Counted from the stretch's first letter, positions 48,201-60,290 are shown. The stretch: 64,000 nt of DNA from Zygnema cylindricum (GCA_037447655.1 JBBHKE010002380.1:127914-191913); one strand, 5' to 3'. The notes: a model not told the origin generated them from the sequence alone. A program made the numbers and translations.

Positions 48201-51200
48201 CACCTGCGTAACAATGTACAGCCGGCGTGTCTTTTCGTCTCCGAAGTCTGAATCATCGTCTGTGGTCTCCTCCCGCCTGTTTTCACAGCCCAAGTTACAA
48301 AATATCCATACAGACTTCAAAACCTGTGAAAGTTGCCTTAAAGAAGAAACCACGAGTGCTACGTTTCTCAAGACCAAGCAGATAAATCTTTAAAAAAACA
48401 AAAAATAAGTCTTTAAAAAGGGCGGTAATTGACCTAACATCTCTGCGTGACAAACTAGCAGTCGAAGCCTTACAGTTTGGAAACCGCATGTCGAGTTGGC
48501 CGCAGTTCGAGCTCCTCATCCAGCTGAAAGGTATCCTCTGCTTCGCTCCTATTACCAGAAGCATGAGCTTGCGATTGCGAAGCAAATGCAGCACTGAGCC
48601 CTCCCGCTTCTCCAGCCAATCGAGACCCCTGTGGCCGCTTTATAGATCCACTACGCCTCTTAATTGCACTCCGCGCAATGTGGCCCTCTGTATCGGTTTC
48701 ATCATCTGCCATGACTCCAATATCAATTTCTGAATCCCTGTGCAACCCTTGAACTGACCCCATACTGTCCACTTTGCTGTGTGACCTGGAAGTTATTGGA
48801 GTTTTTGCAACGCCTACCCAGCCCTCTGATACATCTGGAGATCCCATATCTGAGACTGCACTTGCTTGAGGCTTGGAACTTCCCTCTCCCTTGTCAACTT
48901 CTGTAGCTTTTTCACTGGGTGAGTTAATAACTACATGCTCTGAAAAACTGCTAACGCCATGCTGCTGGTCAGATACTTCTGAAGCCGCAATTCCTCGACG
49001 TACAGCACCTTCAGATTCTGCAAGCCCCTCCGTTCGCTGTACCTCTACTTCAAAACCGACTTCTCTACTTCGTGCCTCCTCCCCAGCACTTCCCTCATGC
49101 CTACTGTCAACTGTTTTTAGGCCATTCATTCCCTTCGCCTCGGCACCTTCCCTCTCACCCTCGGCACCTTCATTGGCGTCTTTCACATATCTATTTTTGG
49201 CATTTGCTTCGTCTTTGATAGTGTCTCCCATTGCTCCCTGATTACTCCGTGTTTGACTTTCTATAGGTTCTTGGCAGTGCCCAATAGTACTCACTCCTCC
49301 ATGAAGCTCGTTTTCTAGTCCTCTAGTATCATTATGCAGTGGTTTCAGCAAATCCTGGGAAGGTTCTTCCCCCAAAACTCCTGTTTGATCCTCGACTCTC
49401 AGTTTCCCTTCAGTTGCTACTCCTGAAACCTCTCTAGGAGTCTTACCTTCAGAAGAATCTCCACCCTCTGCCTTTTCTACACTCCCTCCCATGTTCTCCG
49501 GCATAGGCTCCTCCAGTGGTTCTAGTCTTTCAACCTTGCCCTCCGTGTTTGCCACAGCCTCCTCCCCGGCTTCCCTCTGCCTTTCTCCTGAACTAACTCT
49601 CACCTCCTCTTTCTGCAAGTTTTGGCTTGATCTCTCTGGTCCTGCATCAGATAAATCTCTGGTTTCCTCTACAGCAGCATCACCAGCCGCTTCAGTTTTT
49701 TCTGATGAAGCCTTTGCTTCCATCCCTCCATCAACTTCTGGTGGGGATAGAGAATGGGCTGCAAGGAGGGACGGAGGCAGTAACCACTTGTCCCAGTCAT
49801 CCTTGCGGCGTAACTTGTCATCCTGCAACCAACTCCTACAGCTGAAATTAGCGGCTGAAACTGCCCACAACCTCTCACTGCAAAATTTAACGGCTAAAAC
49901 CGTACATCAAAGCTCAATGACTTGAAAACTTATAACTCAAAAGTGATAGCCTGTATACCAGAGCTGCACAGATTCATGTGCTCCTGGATGCAAACACCAA
50001 CATTTTGTGAGAATGGTTGTAAGGTGGCATGCTCAAAGTGATGCAGTCCATGTCATAAAGTAATAAACAGGATAATACAAACAAACAAGGAACCGATTCT
50101 GATGAAAAAAAATAAGAAACTCAGTAAACGTATATATGCAAGTATCAGTATTCTGGAAAGAAAGCTATTAGCAACAAAGCGTACAATATGCTCCGAAGGA
50201 ACTTAGGAACTGGCGCAGTTCATGTCAATCAACCAAAGAAGCCCTGGATTAAAGCCAACTATTTTTACACAAGCAGATTTTGTAAAAGTTGGCCATGGTC
50301 TTGTTCCAATGAGATGACTAGCAAAAATAAATTTGCTAGTCATAAATAAATTTTCTGTAACAAATAAAGCCTGATGCACGACACACTGTGCTTCAGTCTG
50401 TCTACTTCCAGACTTTGAAACTCTGAAAGGTAGTGAGGGTGCTCTCTCAGAACCAGCACATAATCAACATTAATGAACAGGAGTTTCAGGCTTAGCTTTG
50501 CGTGTAACAACATTATGTCGAGTTCATTTTGCCTAGCAGCTATTCCAGTCTTAAAGTGGATGCGCATGTCAAGCACAACCAGCCTGCATGCTTTGCTTTT
50601 CACATTCACAATCAAAATTCGCAAGCCTATATGGCTCATAAGCCATCCAGTTTCCCAATAACAAGGACCCCTAGGTGTCTTCACCACAAAAAAGGGAATG
50701 TTGACCACCAAATTTTGGATACGCAGTCATGAATTAAAATTAGTGAGACCACCTGTCATTGTTTCAAAAATCTACAATTAAAAACTTTCACGTGGGCAAA
50801 AAATTGCAAAAAGGAAATGGGATCCCTGAGGTTGGCATAGGGCCCAAATTTGTACAGGCTGTTAACAACAAGGCAAGGTTCATCAACAAGTCGTCACCTG
50901 AACCTCGAGAAAAGTCGAGTCCTTAAGAGCATCCACAATCAAGGAAGGATCCCCTGTCATCATCCGGACCTGCATAAAAGAATCTTCCAACATCACGTAG
51001 TCAGCACAAAGCCATTGTAATCAGCTGAAGCATAGGCCTGAAACAGCAAATTGTCTCTTTCAAAGATAAACCAGCATCGCTGCACGGCCTTACCCGGTTG
51101 AAAGCAGCAATAACAGCGATTGGAATGAAGCCCTGATCATCCATCTTGGATCGTAGGAAAATATCTCGACACAAATTCTCTATGCTGTACCATCCACAAC

Positions 51201-54200
51201 CGAAACACGTACTTATTGCTCGTCACACCACTTAATTTAACATTTTTATGAGTTTGTCATCCTTCCTAGCCAGCAACAACAAGAGTGAATACAACTTCCC
51301 AACATCTGACCCCAAACTGACATTCACTGACTGAGGTATATCATTTTGCATTTGCTGCCTCATGATCTGGCAAAAAAAATGTTCGATATATTGTATCCTC
51401 CAAATGACCTGCGAGCAGAATAGAATAGAACTCAAATTTGCCAAACCTGAAATAAGTTTCTCCGACTTTTTGCCCAAAGCACTTCCCCACTTTCACCATC
51501 TAGCCTGCAAATTTCCACCACAATGATCAACTTGCCTGAAGTAGTACTCAATTTGTTTCAGCAGCATCACTCGCAAAGAAGTTGATGCATCAGAGCCTGC
51601 TCCTGGTAGCAGAGCAGTTGCGGGGTATGGCGCAAAAAAGGTGGCCCCCCCAGCTCCTCTGCCTGCTCCTGGAGCCATACTTGGCACGGCTCCAGCCGGT
51701 ACAAAATACATGCCAGGAGCTCCTGTTCAGACACCCGCCTCCCAAAACTGTATGCTGAGGACTACCACCAAAACCTCACTGATCCCTTTAAATAATTATA
51801 CTGTTCCTCTCCCAGCACACTTATCTCACCATTTTAATTTAAAACAAAACTCCAAAGACACCTGGCCAATTACGCACAACTGGCAGTAAACACATGACAA
51901 CTATACGGATAGTAATTAAAGCCCATAAAAACGAGCCCAGACACAAGCAATGAGCCCTGAGCCCACACGGCCGCCCACCCTAAGCCTGTTCTTTCAGCTT
52001 AGCACATGTACATAATTACAGCATGAAAAGACTAGATCTGCATAACTTCAGGAAGATGAGACATTCTCACAATGACAATTTTTTCTCCCAAGACGTAGAG
52101 CAATTCCTACAAAACTGGCAGCAGTACAAAATTCACTAACATGTTGTTTGGCAACCCTGTTTAGGTTGCGCCAATTTTAGACACCTGCACTCGAAAAAAG
52201 TCCATGGCAACTTCGTCCATCCAATCCTCTCAAGTTGTGCATAGAATATTGTGGTCCTAGTAATATAGAAGATTCCAGTCCAAACTAATTACTGGTGGCC
52301 AGAGTAACGTTCCTCCCCCTTTATGTCACACCAAAGACCATTGGCTGTCTACCGAGCCTTGGCAAAGCCTCACATGCCACGACAACTTCGCCTTGCCATG
52401 TAGCTGTTCCCTAAAACCTTTATGAGCATTTACACTCCAGCCTTTCAGCCCATTCCTTTGTGTAAAATTTTTCAAAAACCTTTTCTAACAATCCCTAGTA
52501 AGATTCTGAAATTCTCCCACTCTGGCATTGATACTCAGTTTATGACATATCTCCAAACAAAGAAACGCTCATGTATCCACTATTTTCATAAGCGTAAACC
52601 AACAGAGCCTCAAACTGTCACAAGTCCGACAGACATATCCTTAAGAAACAAGCAGAAACTACAAAGCTCTCCTTTTTCCAGCCTGCTACAGTGTTGTAAA
52701 TAAAGTCAATTGCCCTAGCCATGCCACAAGCGTGAAATATTGCCCCCAACGTTTCATCACATTTAACCTTAATCCTAAAGATCCGGCCTTTTTGTTTTTC
52801 CTGTGTCATATACAACTTATCACATTGGCATACTTGCAGTAAAATCTTGTCACTCATGGTATTTTCTTAAACCCTCGTCCACTTAGACGTATTACATTTC
52901 CAACAGGATAGTCATATGCAGAAAGGCATTGACATTCTCCAAAGCCGAGATTCCATTTTCTTATAGAAGCATGTGACTAAACCACAGCTTCTCTGGTAAA
53001 ACCCTGGTAACCTCACAAAACATCCTACATTTCTGAAAATCTCGTCCCAACTACAACATAGATTGTCAAAATAGAGAATGTCTTAGAGTGACTTGTTTAG
53101 CATTATCTGCGCTGGCTCCAGATGTCCGCTCTATCATACCGCCATAAATGATCCATTTTGTTTCCCCTTACTCTTGGACTATCCACACAAGTATGTAAAA
53201 CAAAAAACCTAAACCCTGGCTAAACCTCGACAAATCAGCAGCTCTCCGCTGCTCACTTAATAACCTCACGAATTTCACCTAAAGCACACCATAATTCTTG
53301 GCATACCGCAAAGTATATGCACTTCAACTGTTTTTGTTCCTCATTCAGTTCCCGTAATCCTGTCTTGGTCCCAACTCGCTACTGAAAAGCAATGACAAGC
53401 TTCGTCTCAGCACTCCCCATTATCTGTTTCTGAGATCATTTTCATCACTTCCCTCGCTGAGAAGTTTCAACTTCTGAGCTGGCCCACCTTTATGCGTCAA
53501 GTCACCAATCATCTCTTTCCTAGATATATGATTTAGCACTTTCGGCTCCTGCACTTGCTTGTGCCATTGAAAACGGAGAGTTCATACGCATAGTGATGAC
53601 GTTTTGAACCTTCATTATTTAACTGACACATGGCAAGTCTTACCTAGAGCTGCTGCAAAACTCGCTTGCTGGTTAGCCCCGAAGACGTTCCTCTTATAAT
53701 TGCTTCTTCCACTTCCACGTCCTCCTCCCACTCCTTCCATTGGTGTGGCTCCATTTGCACTACTAGGCCCCGCACCTCTCGTAGCCCCCTGAGAGAAATT
53801 CCTATGGGCCCACCCTCCTGCCACGGATTGCCCACTACTCCCCCTTCCCTGATCTCGGGCACCACCCCTTCGACCACCAGCTTGATTAACAAAACCTCTC
53901 TGTCCATGGACTGGCTTCATTTGTCCGTTCCTTTCCGAAGCAGGAACTGTATTTCGTATAACAACTTGGCCCTCCCCGTTATGTGCCCCTGTTGACTTGC
54001 CAGCCCCGGACGCTGGAACATCTGCCCCTCCACTTGCATTTCCAGGTACCGTTGGGGCAGTTGTGAGGGGAGGAGCCTGAGTACCCGAAGTATTTGTCTG
54101 TTGCGAGAGAACAGCCCGTGTTTTGACCCCTTGCTTCTGCCTCAAAGAAGTTTGATTTGTTTCTCCAGAAGTTGCATTCACCACAATCCTTTGTGGAACC

Positions 54201-56159
54201 ACAGGCTGCCAAACCTGAATGAAAGTGACATCACAAATGCCATTGTCAGCTTAACCATTACAAGTTTAGGAAAATTGTAGCGTGGTACTTTAGTGTTATT
54301 AATTTTAATTTAGGTCCGAGCGACATGGACAATTTTCAAACGCTTACCAAATTAGTGTTAAGAAAATTAACATTAGTTTTATTCGACCAAAAAGCACTGG
54401 CGCTGAATTAGTGTTACTAACGCTAAGAGCGATACACAGAGTTAGCTTACAAAAGAGCAACAAGCAGAGCCTATACTTCAAATGCTTGTTAACAGATTCA
54501 CGAATACAACTCTTCTCTAAGAACAGAAATGACCACCTTCAGCAACATTGCTTGCCATTCTTATGATAACACGTACATTTACACAATCACTATCCAAGCT
54601 GAGAAAACTGTACAATAGTGAAGAATTCTACAAGTAATGATAAAAAACAGGGGCCAGAAAGAGCCCATCCTCCAACAACAATGAAACTGTGGACACAAAA
54701 CGAATGCCAACAGAAGCCCATACTTTTACCTTGCATTCAAACGGAAACACATTTCATGTAATACAAAACCACTGTTTGAGAATCCATCGAGCAATACCAG
54801 CGTAAGAAACACACACACACACACACACACACACACCTGTTCTGTAGATCCTCCGTTCCCAGACCCTTTCACATCATCTGATTTTTGCCGTGCATCTGCC
54901 AGGGCTGGCCAGGCCACTGCTCCCCCCATGACCGCCGAGTTCGCGGGCTTCAAAACTGAAGGCACAGGCTTTCCCCAAGCGGGTTTTGCGGGTTTTGTCT
55001 CCTTGCCAGCATTTGTTTCCGTGTCCCTCTTGTTCTCTCCCTTGGCGACCTGCGCCGACTGTCCTGCTCCTTTCTTTCCACTCTCATCTCCTCCACTACC
55101 CTTTCCATCACTACTCCCTGAAACGACAGCTGCTTTTTTCTTGCTCTCTCCTGTGGCTTCCGAATGTGCAGCCTTATTTCCTTTTCCCCCGTGCTTTCCA
55201 CCTCCACTGTGATTGTGAAACTTTCCACCGCCTCCACCAGCCCCATTTCCCCTCTGAGGACCAGCACTGCCTCTATGGTGACCAGGTCCAGCTCCACCTG
55301 CTTCATTGCCAGCGGCTACTCTCGCACTATTACGTGGAGGGAGTAGCTTAGGTTCCTTGACGGAAATGCCAGTAGACGAAGATAATGAAGCTTTGGTACC
55401 TTCCGAAGCAGAGACAGAAGCAGCAGCAGACGAGGCGGGGGGAGCTCCAGAGGACGCTGATGCAACACCCACTCGACCTTTTGAAGGGTCGGACTTAACA
55501 ACTTGCAACCAAGCTCCTCGAGGTCGTGATGTACTGACTGTGCCATTGCTTTGTTTCCGATTACTGCCTGTCTCACCTGCATCTTTTTTGTGTCCTGATG
55601 AAGGAGCAGAAACAGAAGCAGTTACAGTTGTACTTCCACATGCTACAGTTTCAGCTGGAGTCGTAGCTGGGGCTGGGGCTGGAGTTGGAGCCACTGCCAC
55701 CGCTTCTGCTACCGCTGCTGCTGGAGCTGCAGCAGCAACTGGAACAGGAGCCGACGCCAAAGCGGGAGCTGTAGCAAGAGCTGTGACAGGAGCCGGAACC
55801 GGAGCTGAAGCTGGAGATGTAGCAGGAGCTGAAGTTGGAGATGTAGCAGGAGCTGAAGCTGGAGATGTAGCAGGAGCTGGAGCAACAGCTGTAGCAGCAG
55901 CAGGAGCTGGAGCCGGGGCTGTTGCTGGTGCTGGTGCTGGAGCAGGATCAGGTGCTGCAGCTGGAGCCAATGCTGGCTGGCTAGCCAGTAGTTTCTCAGC
56001 AGGAGCTTCTACAGGTACTGTACTTGCTGGCTTCTCAGAAAGATCTACGGAGTTGGTCTCAGCTACACCTGCTGACACAGGAACAGAATCAGATGCAGGA
56101 GAGGGCGCAGGCGTTTCCGCCATGGTCGCCGAGCTCTCCTGACTGACCTCTGATGGCAT
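42201..56159 (-). CDS. LARP1: La-related protein 1 (LARP1), 15 exons
   Basis: A cytoplasmic RNA-binding protein with an RNA-binding La motif. In known LARP1 the C-terminal DM15 region binds the cap of TOP mRNAs and controls their translation and stability. Exons: 56159-54837, 54214-53644, 51722-51536, 51184-51094, 50969-50898, 49822-48474, 48276-48204, 47076-46963, 46884-46846, 46758-46412, 46089-45853, 45285-45222, 44645-44500, 44163-44059, 42549-42201; 5067 nt, phase continuous (1688 residues). Domains: Ala/Pro-rich N-terminus; Gly/Arg-rich RGG-like segment (about 540-630); La motif (about 680-748: [29 protein letters not shown]); a long Glu/Ser-rich linker; [16 protein letters not shown]; three DM15 repeats (about 1455-1585: [67 protein letters not shown]). 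Intron 3 is GC-AG. A second ATG at 56,123 has a better start context (ACCATGG). Exon 9 is the least certain. Confidence 0.93.
42601..42720 (-). other. Open segment next to the last LARP1 exon
   Basis: A 75-codon frame begins [20 protein letters not shown] and includes [19 protein letters not shown]. It has a protein-like composition and abuts the last LARP1 exon on the same strand but in another frame. I do not recognise it. It may be an alternative exon or part of the inserted DNA beside it. Confidence 0.2.
42740..43930. mobile_element. AT-rich insertion in the last LARP1 intron
   Basis: About 1.2 kb is made almost entirely of A and T words such as 'aataataa', 'ataaaaaaa' and 'taaataatt'. 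This is unlike the rest of the window, which is mixed in composition and GTAC-rich. No ends with inverted repeats were seen, so the class is unknown. It carries one plant-type LRR exon on the plus strand at 43,303-43,374. Calling it mobile is inference from composition and position. Confidence 0.4.
43303..43374 (+). pseudogene. Isolated 72-base LRR exon
   Basis: Read in phase 2 it encodes one complete plant-type leucine-rich repeat, with [17 protein letters not shown] as its core. It is exactly 72 bases, preceded by AG and followed by GT. This gives the same length and phase as the four LRR exons of the receptor kinase at 12,959-14,339. The GT is in a poor donor context (GTCAGA). No other clear LRR exon is nearby; a weak LRR-like frame lies at 43,964-44,030. 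It lies antisense within a LARP1 intron. Confidence 0.6.
54284..54436. mobile_element. GTAC-family element fragment in LARP1 intron 1
   Basis: It starts after GGTAC with TTTAGTGTTATTAATTTTAA and ends ACTAACGCTAAGAGCGATAC. Internal 'gagcgacatggacaatttt..aacgcttac' words match the 32.5 kb copy. The left terminal repeat is missing, so it is truncated. Confidence 0.5.
54809..54836. repeat. (AC)14 microsatellite at a LARP1 splice donor
   Basis: On the minus strand the first LARP1 exon ends ..ACAGAACAG at 54,837. The intron starts directly with (GT)14, so the donor GT is the first unit of the repeat. Confidence 0.9.
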
Positions 56160-57530
56160 CTTATGCACCCCAAGGCCTTGCCAGGTGCGCTGTCTGTTCA
56201 CGAACTTCTAAAGAATTTTACAGCCACTCCCTGCACTCGAATAATATACACGTGCGAAGAGGCCACTCGCAACCCGCTAAACTCGGCGCCACGTGGCAGA
56301 GGGGAAGCTGTGCGACGCCATAGCAGCAGAGAGAGGCTGGGCGCGAAAAGAGAGAATCAAATTGGCAAAGGGTGCGCTTTAGGGCAAAGATTCGGATGGG
56401 GCTACGGATGTCGAGGATGGATTGCGTGCGGCCCAGGCGTCACATATCGCTCTGTTAGGAACTTCCGATTTCGGATGAGAGTGTACGAATGACCAAAAAA
56501 AAAGGTACAGGCAGACGGAACGCTGCACAGGAAGAATTCCCAGATCCATGCTACAGATAGTCTTAGAGAACGGGTCTGCAGGAAGGGCACCGTAGAACAG
56601 CAGATTACAGCACGTACATGCACCCTCAAGTTCACATAAAAGGATAAACGTAGCAACAGACAATTTGCACCGGATCGCCCCGTTCATCAATGGTTTATTT
56701 AATTGTATTTTAGCTGGCAAATCGCACTGAAGCATACAGTAACGATTAACGAATGACGGAACTCCAGTAAATTTGAACCAGTTTGTTAACCGGTTCGTTA
56801 GCCAGGTTGTCATTACATATCCTGTAATTTAGTTATTGGTTGGAAATCATAAAGGACATTTTTCCGAACGTTAGTAATGCCAGTTATTTTTCCCTCTGAA
56901 TCCTAGGGCCCGTGCTAGATATTCGGAATTACCATGATGTCTTCAGCATTTTTTACAAACGTCGGTTCGCGGGAATAAATTCAGCGAATTGGCGTATCTA
57001 ACTATTGGCGCAACACGTAGCAATTTTCGTGCACCGACTTCCCTATTACAGCATATCCGATTGATTTAAGAATCATTACCCGGTGCATTGGCATCTTAGG
57101 GTGAAGTTCCATCGGGAAATTCTGTAATTGTACGGCCAACATTGCAGTATGCCACATTTTGAACGACGCACATATTTTGTAATCCACGTGTTTGAGATTG
57201 AGTGGTACCACGTAAGTTAAGATCGGATATTGATAATCGTCAATGATTTTTACACCGACCAATTCTAACTTAAAATCTTCATTTGCGTACCCATGTACGT
57301 GCGTACCAGGTCATTGTACACCACAACTTTTGTCCTCTTTGCAAACTCCTTGTCAAATAGCAGCTCATTTTTATTAGGGTTCCTGTTTTTTCGCGTGACG
57401 AATGAGCATTTCCAGAAATAGTGTTACGAATGAGCGCTAACCAAAATAGCGTGATGAAAGTGCGTTACAAGATTACTTTTGTGATTTCGGTTGTATTTTT
57501 GAATGTATAAAATCATGTGCGATTTTTTTT
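56160..57530. other. Intergenic upstream of LARP1, no gene recognised
   Basis: This should hold the LARP1 promoter and 5' UTR near 56,160-56,500. That part is relatively GC-rich. No start-site motif is clear. The rest has only short chance frames. Confidence 0.4.
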
Positions 57531-57534
57531 TATT

Positions 57535-57785
57535 TCTGTTGGTTGCCGTTTTGACACGTATGTTCATTATCCAGCGTGTCGCGGCTCAAATTTTTCTGTA
57601 AATGGTGATGTACCTCTCGAGGTACACGAATGAATATCCAACGGTCATTGTTACCTCCCCGACCTTTGGAGCATATTGGCAAGATTCTCTGTAATGTTGT
57701 TCGATAATAAAAACAAAATAAGAGGTACGTCGTAGTACGGAGAGGTCCGGAAACAACCTCACTTTTCGTCCGATGGAACTTCACC
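57535..57785 (-). repeat. Dispersed repeat D, inverted copy
   Basis: It carries the reverse of the 38,640-38,990 words, such as CCAGCGTGTCGCGGCTCAA and GGCAAGATTCTCTGTAATGT. It has a damaged form of the palindrome (GTACCTCTCGAGGTAC near 57,610). Confidence 0.7.
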
Positions 57786-57789
57786 GTTA

Positions 57790-58060
57790 TGCTGAGTTCC
57801 ATTTGGGAAAAGTGAGGTTGTTTACAAAATTTCGTACCTTTTCGTATCATGTCGTACTATCTTTTTTATTTTTCCTGAAAAAAAACATTACAGAAGATCC
57901 TGCCAAGACTCTCCAAGTGTCCGGGCGCAAATATTTACCGTCGATCATATTCGGGTCCTCATCCGCCAAGCAAACTATCCATCTGGCTCTGTACTGTAGA
58001 TGGCTAGCCACCTGCCCACCGACCTCCAGGAGGTGGCTGGCCATCTAGAGAGCGTGTAAA
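57790..58060 (+). repeat. Repeat D, diverged third copy with foldback end
   Basis: It opens with GAAAAGTGAGGTTGTTTAC and ACATTACAGAAGATCCTGCC as in the other copies, but reads in the opposite direction to its neighbour at 57,535. The two therefore lie head to head. At about 57,998-58,047 AGATGGCTAGCCACC pairs with GGTGGCTGGCCATCT to form an imperfect hairpin. Confidence 0.6.
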
Positions 58061-58388
58061 ATCTCTACACGTGGATGATATGTTTTCGTGCGACGATGGA
58101 CTAGAGAGTTTCACACGTGGCAGAGGCCATACGCCTTCGAAAAAAGTGGTCCGTCCACTTTAGTCCGCCAGAAGCCCAGAACATCTTCAGAGACAAGGGT
58201 GAAAAAGCAGCCGTAAAAAACGACAGAGCGTCTGCGAAGAAAAGGCGGTTTCTGTGGTGCAATGACATAGTACGCAGAATTCGTATCAGTGATATAGTAC
58301 GAATGAACAAAATTTACATTGAATTGGTCGATCTTTGAAATCTTTGACGATTTTCATTATATTAAATTGACGTAAACTTACGTGGTAC

Positions 58389-58585
58389 ACCGCGAATCGT
58401 TATTAGCGTTGAGAAATTATTAGTGTAAAGAAAAAATTAGCGTCATTAATTCTAATTTAGTGCCAGGACACGTGGCAGATTATGGTCCACGTCCTTAAAT
58501 AGTGTAGTTTATTCTATTTAAGGTATTAATGTCAAAATTTTGAGGTGCCGATATAGAGTTCATAACGCTAATAACGATTCGCGGT
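58389..58585. mobile_element. GTAC-flanked inverted-repeat element, best-preserved copy
   Basis: The ends are ACCGCGAATCGTTATTAGCG and its exact reverse complement CGCTAATAACGATTCGCGGT. GTAC lies directly outside both ends (58,385-58,388 and 58,586-58,589). The element is 197 bases with no coding capacity. Related copies lie at 174, 26,397, 31,171, 32,472, 37,334, 54,284 and 60,691. Because GTAC is its own reverse complement, it could be a target duplication or part of the inverted repeat. Confidence 0.8.
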
Positions 58586-59273
58586 GTACTACTCAGATCT
58601 TAACACATTTGTAAAAGCTTGTTTACAGGCACGACCCGATGGCACCAAGTCCTGAATAGTACAGCCAGTAATGTTGTCCGTACAATTGCCGGAGCCTCCC
58701 CATGGAACACTGGTCTTAGGGTACTTTCGCATGTAACCGAAACTTAGTCTTGTTACTTTGTTTTTTAGCGAAGATTCTCCGTACAACCTTCAGAGCATTC
58801 GGACGGAAACGCAAATAACTTGGTACTTAAAAATGTGACTTAAGTAGACGTGTACGAAACAATGTGGCAGATGAAATGGTACACAAAATGAGGGGAAACT
58901 TCCACTCGGCTTCAATTTGAGGCGTCTTTCCGCATGCTGTACAATTTTTGTGACTTCGTTATGTCCGTACGCCACATTGTCGACGCGTCAAAACTCTAAA
59001 TTACCTTTCGCTGACGCACAAAAATGCGGTTTCGTTTTTCGTTTTCCCAACTTGCTGACAGGTGCCCAATGTTTTTCCTACGCGTTATGTGTGAAGACAC
59101 GTGTGTTTCAGAGAGACGACCAATGTACGTAAATCAGTGCACGGAAAACAATACGCACAGGTAGGAAACGTGGAGAGTGATTTTTTTTTTGGTACTTCGC
59201 GCACAAAAATTGTAAAAAGCTTCTGACACGTGCAAAAGCGTCTGCCTATTCGCTTACCTTATTAAACTTTATT

Positions 59274-59299
59274 TCAAATCACCTCGCGAGGTGATTTGA
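59274..59299. repeat. Perfect 26-base palindrome with CCTCGCGAGG core
   Basis: TCAAATCACCTCG is followed at once by its reverse complement. The pairing extends imperfectly outwards through AAACTTTA and TAAAGTTT. It shares the core CCTCGCGAGG with the palindrome at 38,832-38,865. Confidence 0.85.
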
Positions 59300-59523
59300 G
59301 GTAAAGTTTGAACATGTGTTGAAAGGACGCGAAAAGGGGTCGAAATGCGCTAGACGACAAATTGCATCGTGCTAGACGACAAACTATTGTACTTTAAAAG
59401 GTAACGCAACTTGTACGGTGGTAATTTCTATTTTTTGGTACGGTTACGGATTTTCTCGTTTTTTTCTAAGTTATGGAGGAAAACGAAAGAAGATAACTTT
59501 AACTTTAGCACATGAGAAAGTAC

Positions 59524-59640
59524 CCTTAGGGCGTGTTCCCATGTAACCGAAACTTTGAAATGTTACTTTGGATTTTAGCGCAGATTTTACGGTGTCTTTT
59601 CAAAGTGTTCCTATGTCAATCATTACTTGCGCCTTCATTA
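59524..59640. repeat. Dispersed repeat B, second copy
   Basis: GTGTTCCCATGTAACCGAAA, TGTTACTTTGGATTTTA, GCGCAGATTTTACGGTG and CTTTTCAAAGTGTTCC are in the same order as at 385-490. It abuts repeat A. Confidence 0.65.
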
Positions 59641-60290
59641 CTTCAAATATGTGACAGGTGTAGACGTCTACAAAATATGGGACAACCTACGATAGTACGA
59701 AACGAAATGTAGACGACTACGAAACTTCCTAAAATTAGTGACGTCTACAAAAACGGCGACGGTTGTAGACGTCGAGTTTTTTGTGACATTGTAGATGTTT
59801 AGGGTTTTGTGACATTGCGAAGTCATGCTACCTTGCAAGGTCATGCTACCTTGTGACGTCATCAACACGTAAACTTTACGCAATGGCTTCCCGATTTCTT
59901 TTTCTTACCATTTATCATTCGATATGCCATCAAAATGAGACCAAAAATATATAAAATAAAGGAAAAATATATATCTTTCATTTGATACTATTATTGCTGG
60001 ATTTCATTTAGAGATGAGAGAAAGAGGAGCGGTCGAATGAAAAAGATAGGGAGAGACGAGGACGTTTCACGCGTGCAATACCTGCTTTCTATTCGTCGAT
60101 AGGGTGTTATTTTGGTTAAAATCAGATCGCGATTTGATTCCATTACAAGTGTGAAGGTGAGCTGGAAGTGGGTCGCGATGATAATAAAGAAAAATTGCCG
60201 TACCTTCCAAGTTCCAAGATGACGCAAAATGTACTGCCCATTTTTCGTACGGCGTAAAATTTTATCGTTGGAAGTCCAGTTTTGACTCCT
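59641..60290 (+). repeat. Dispersed repeat A, copy without MITE
   Basis: Collinear with 3,655-4,830. It lacks the 374-base TA-flanked element, so the sequence AAG..GACGC runs on directly. It contains a short internal duplication of 'catgctaccttg' near 59,824-59,855. Confidence 0.7.

Noticed and set aside
48873-49925. Plus-strand frames of 120-144 codons
   Set aside because: They are antisense to the long Glu/Ser-rich LARP1 exon 6, which joins its neighbours in phase.
51232-51477. 81-codon minus-strand frame in LARP1
   Set aside because: It lies inside the GC-AG intron and does not resemble any LARP1 segment.
51508-51536. A 28-base 'intron' or read-through between YYF and the sequence [10 protein letters not shown]
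   Set aside because: It is too short for an intron and would not give a La motif. The exon at 51,184 restores [14 protein letters not shown] in phase.
55306-56142. 278-codon plus-strand frame rich in Ala/Gly
   Set aside because: It is the antisense shadow of the Ala/Pro-rich first LARP1 exon, whose frame is supported by splicing and homology.
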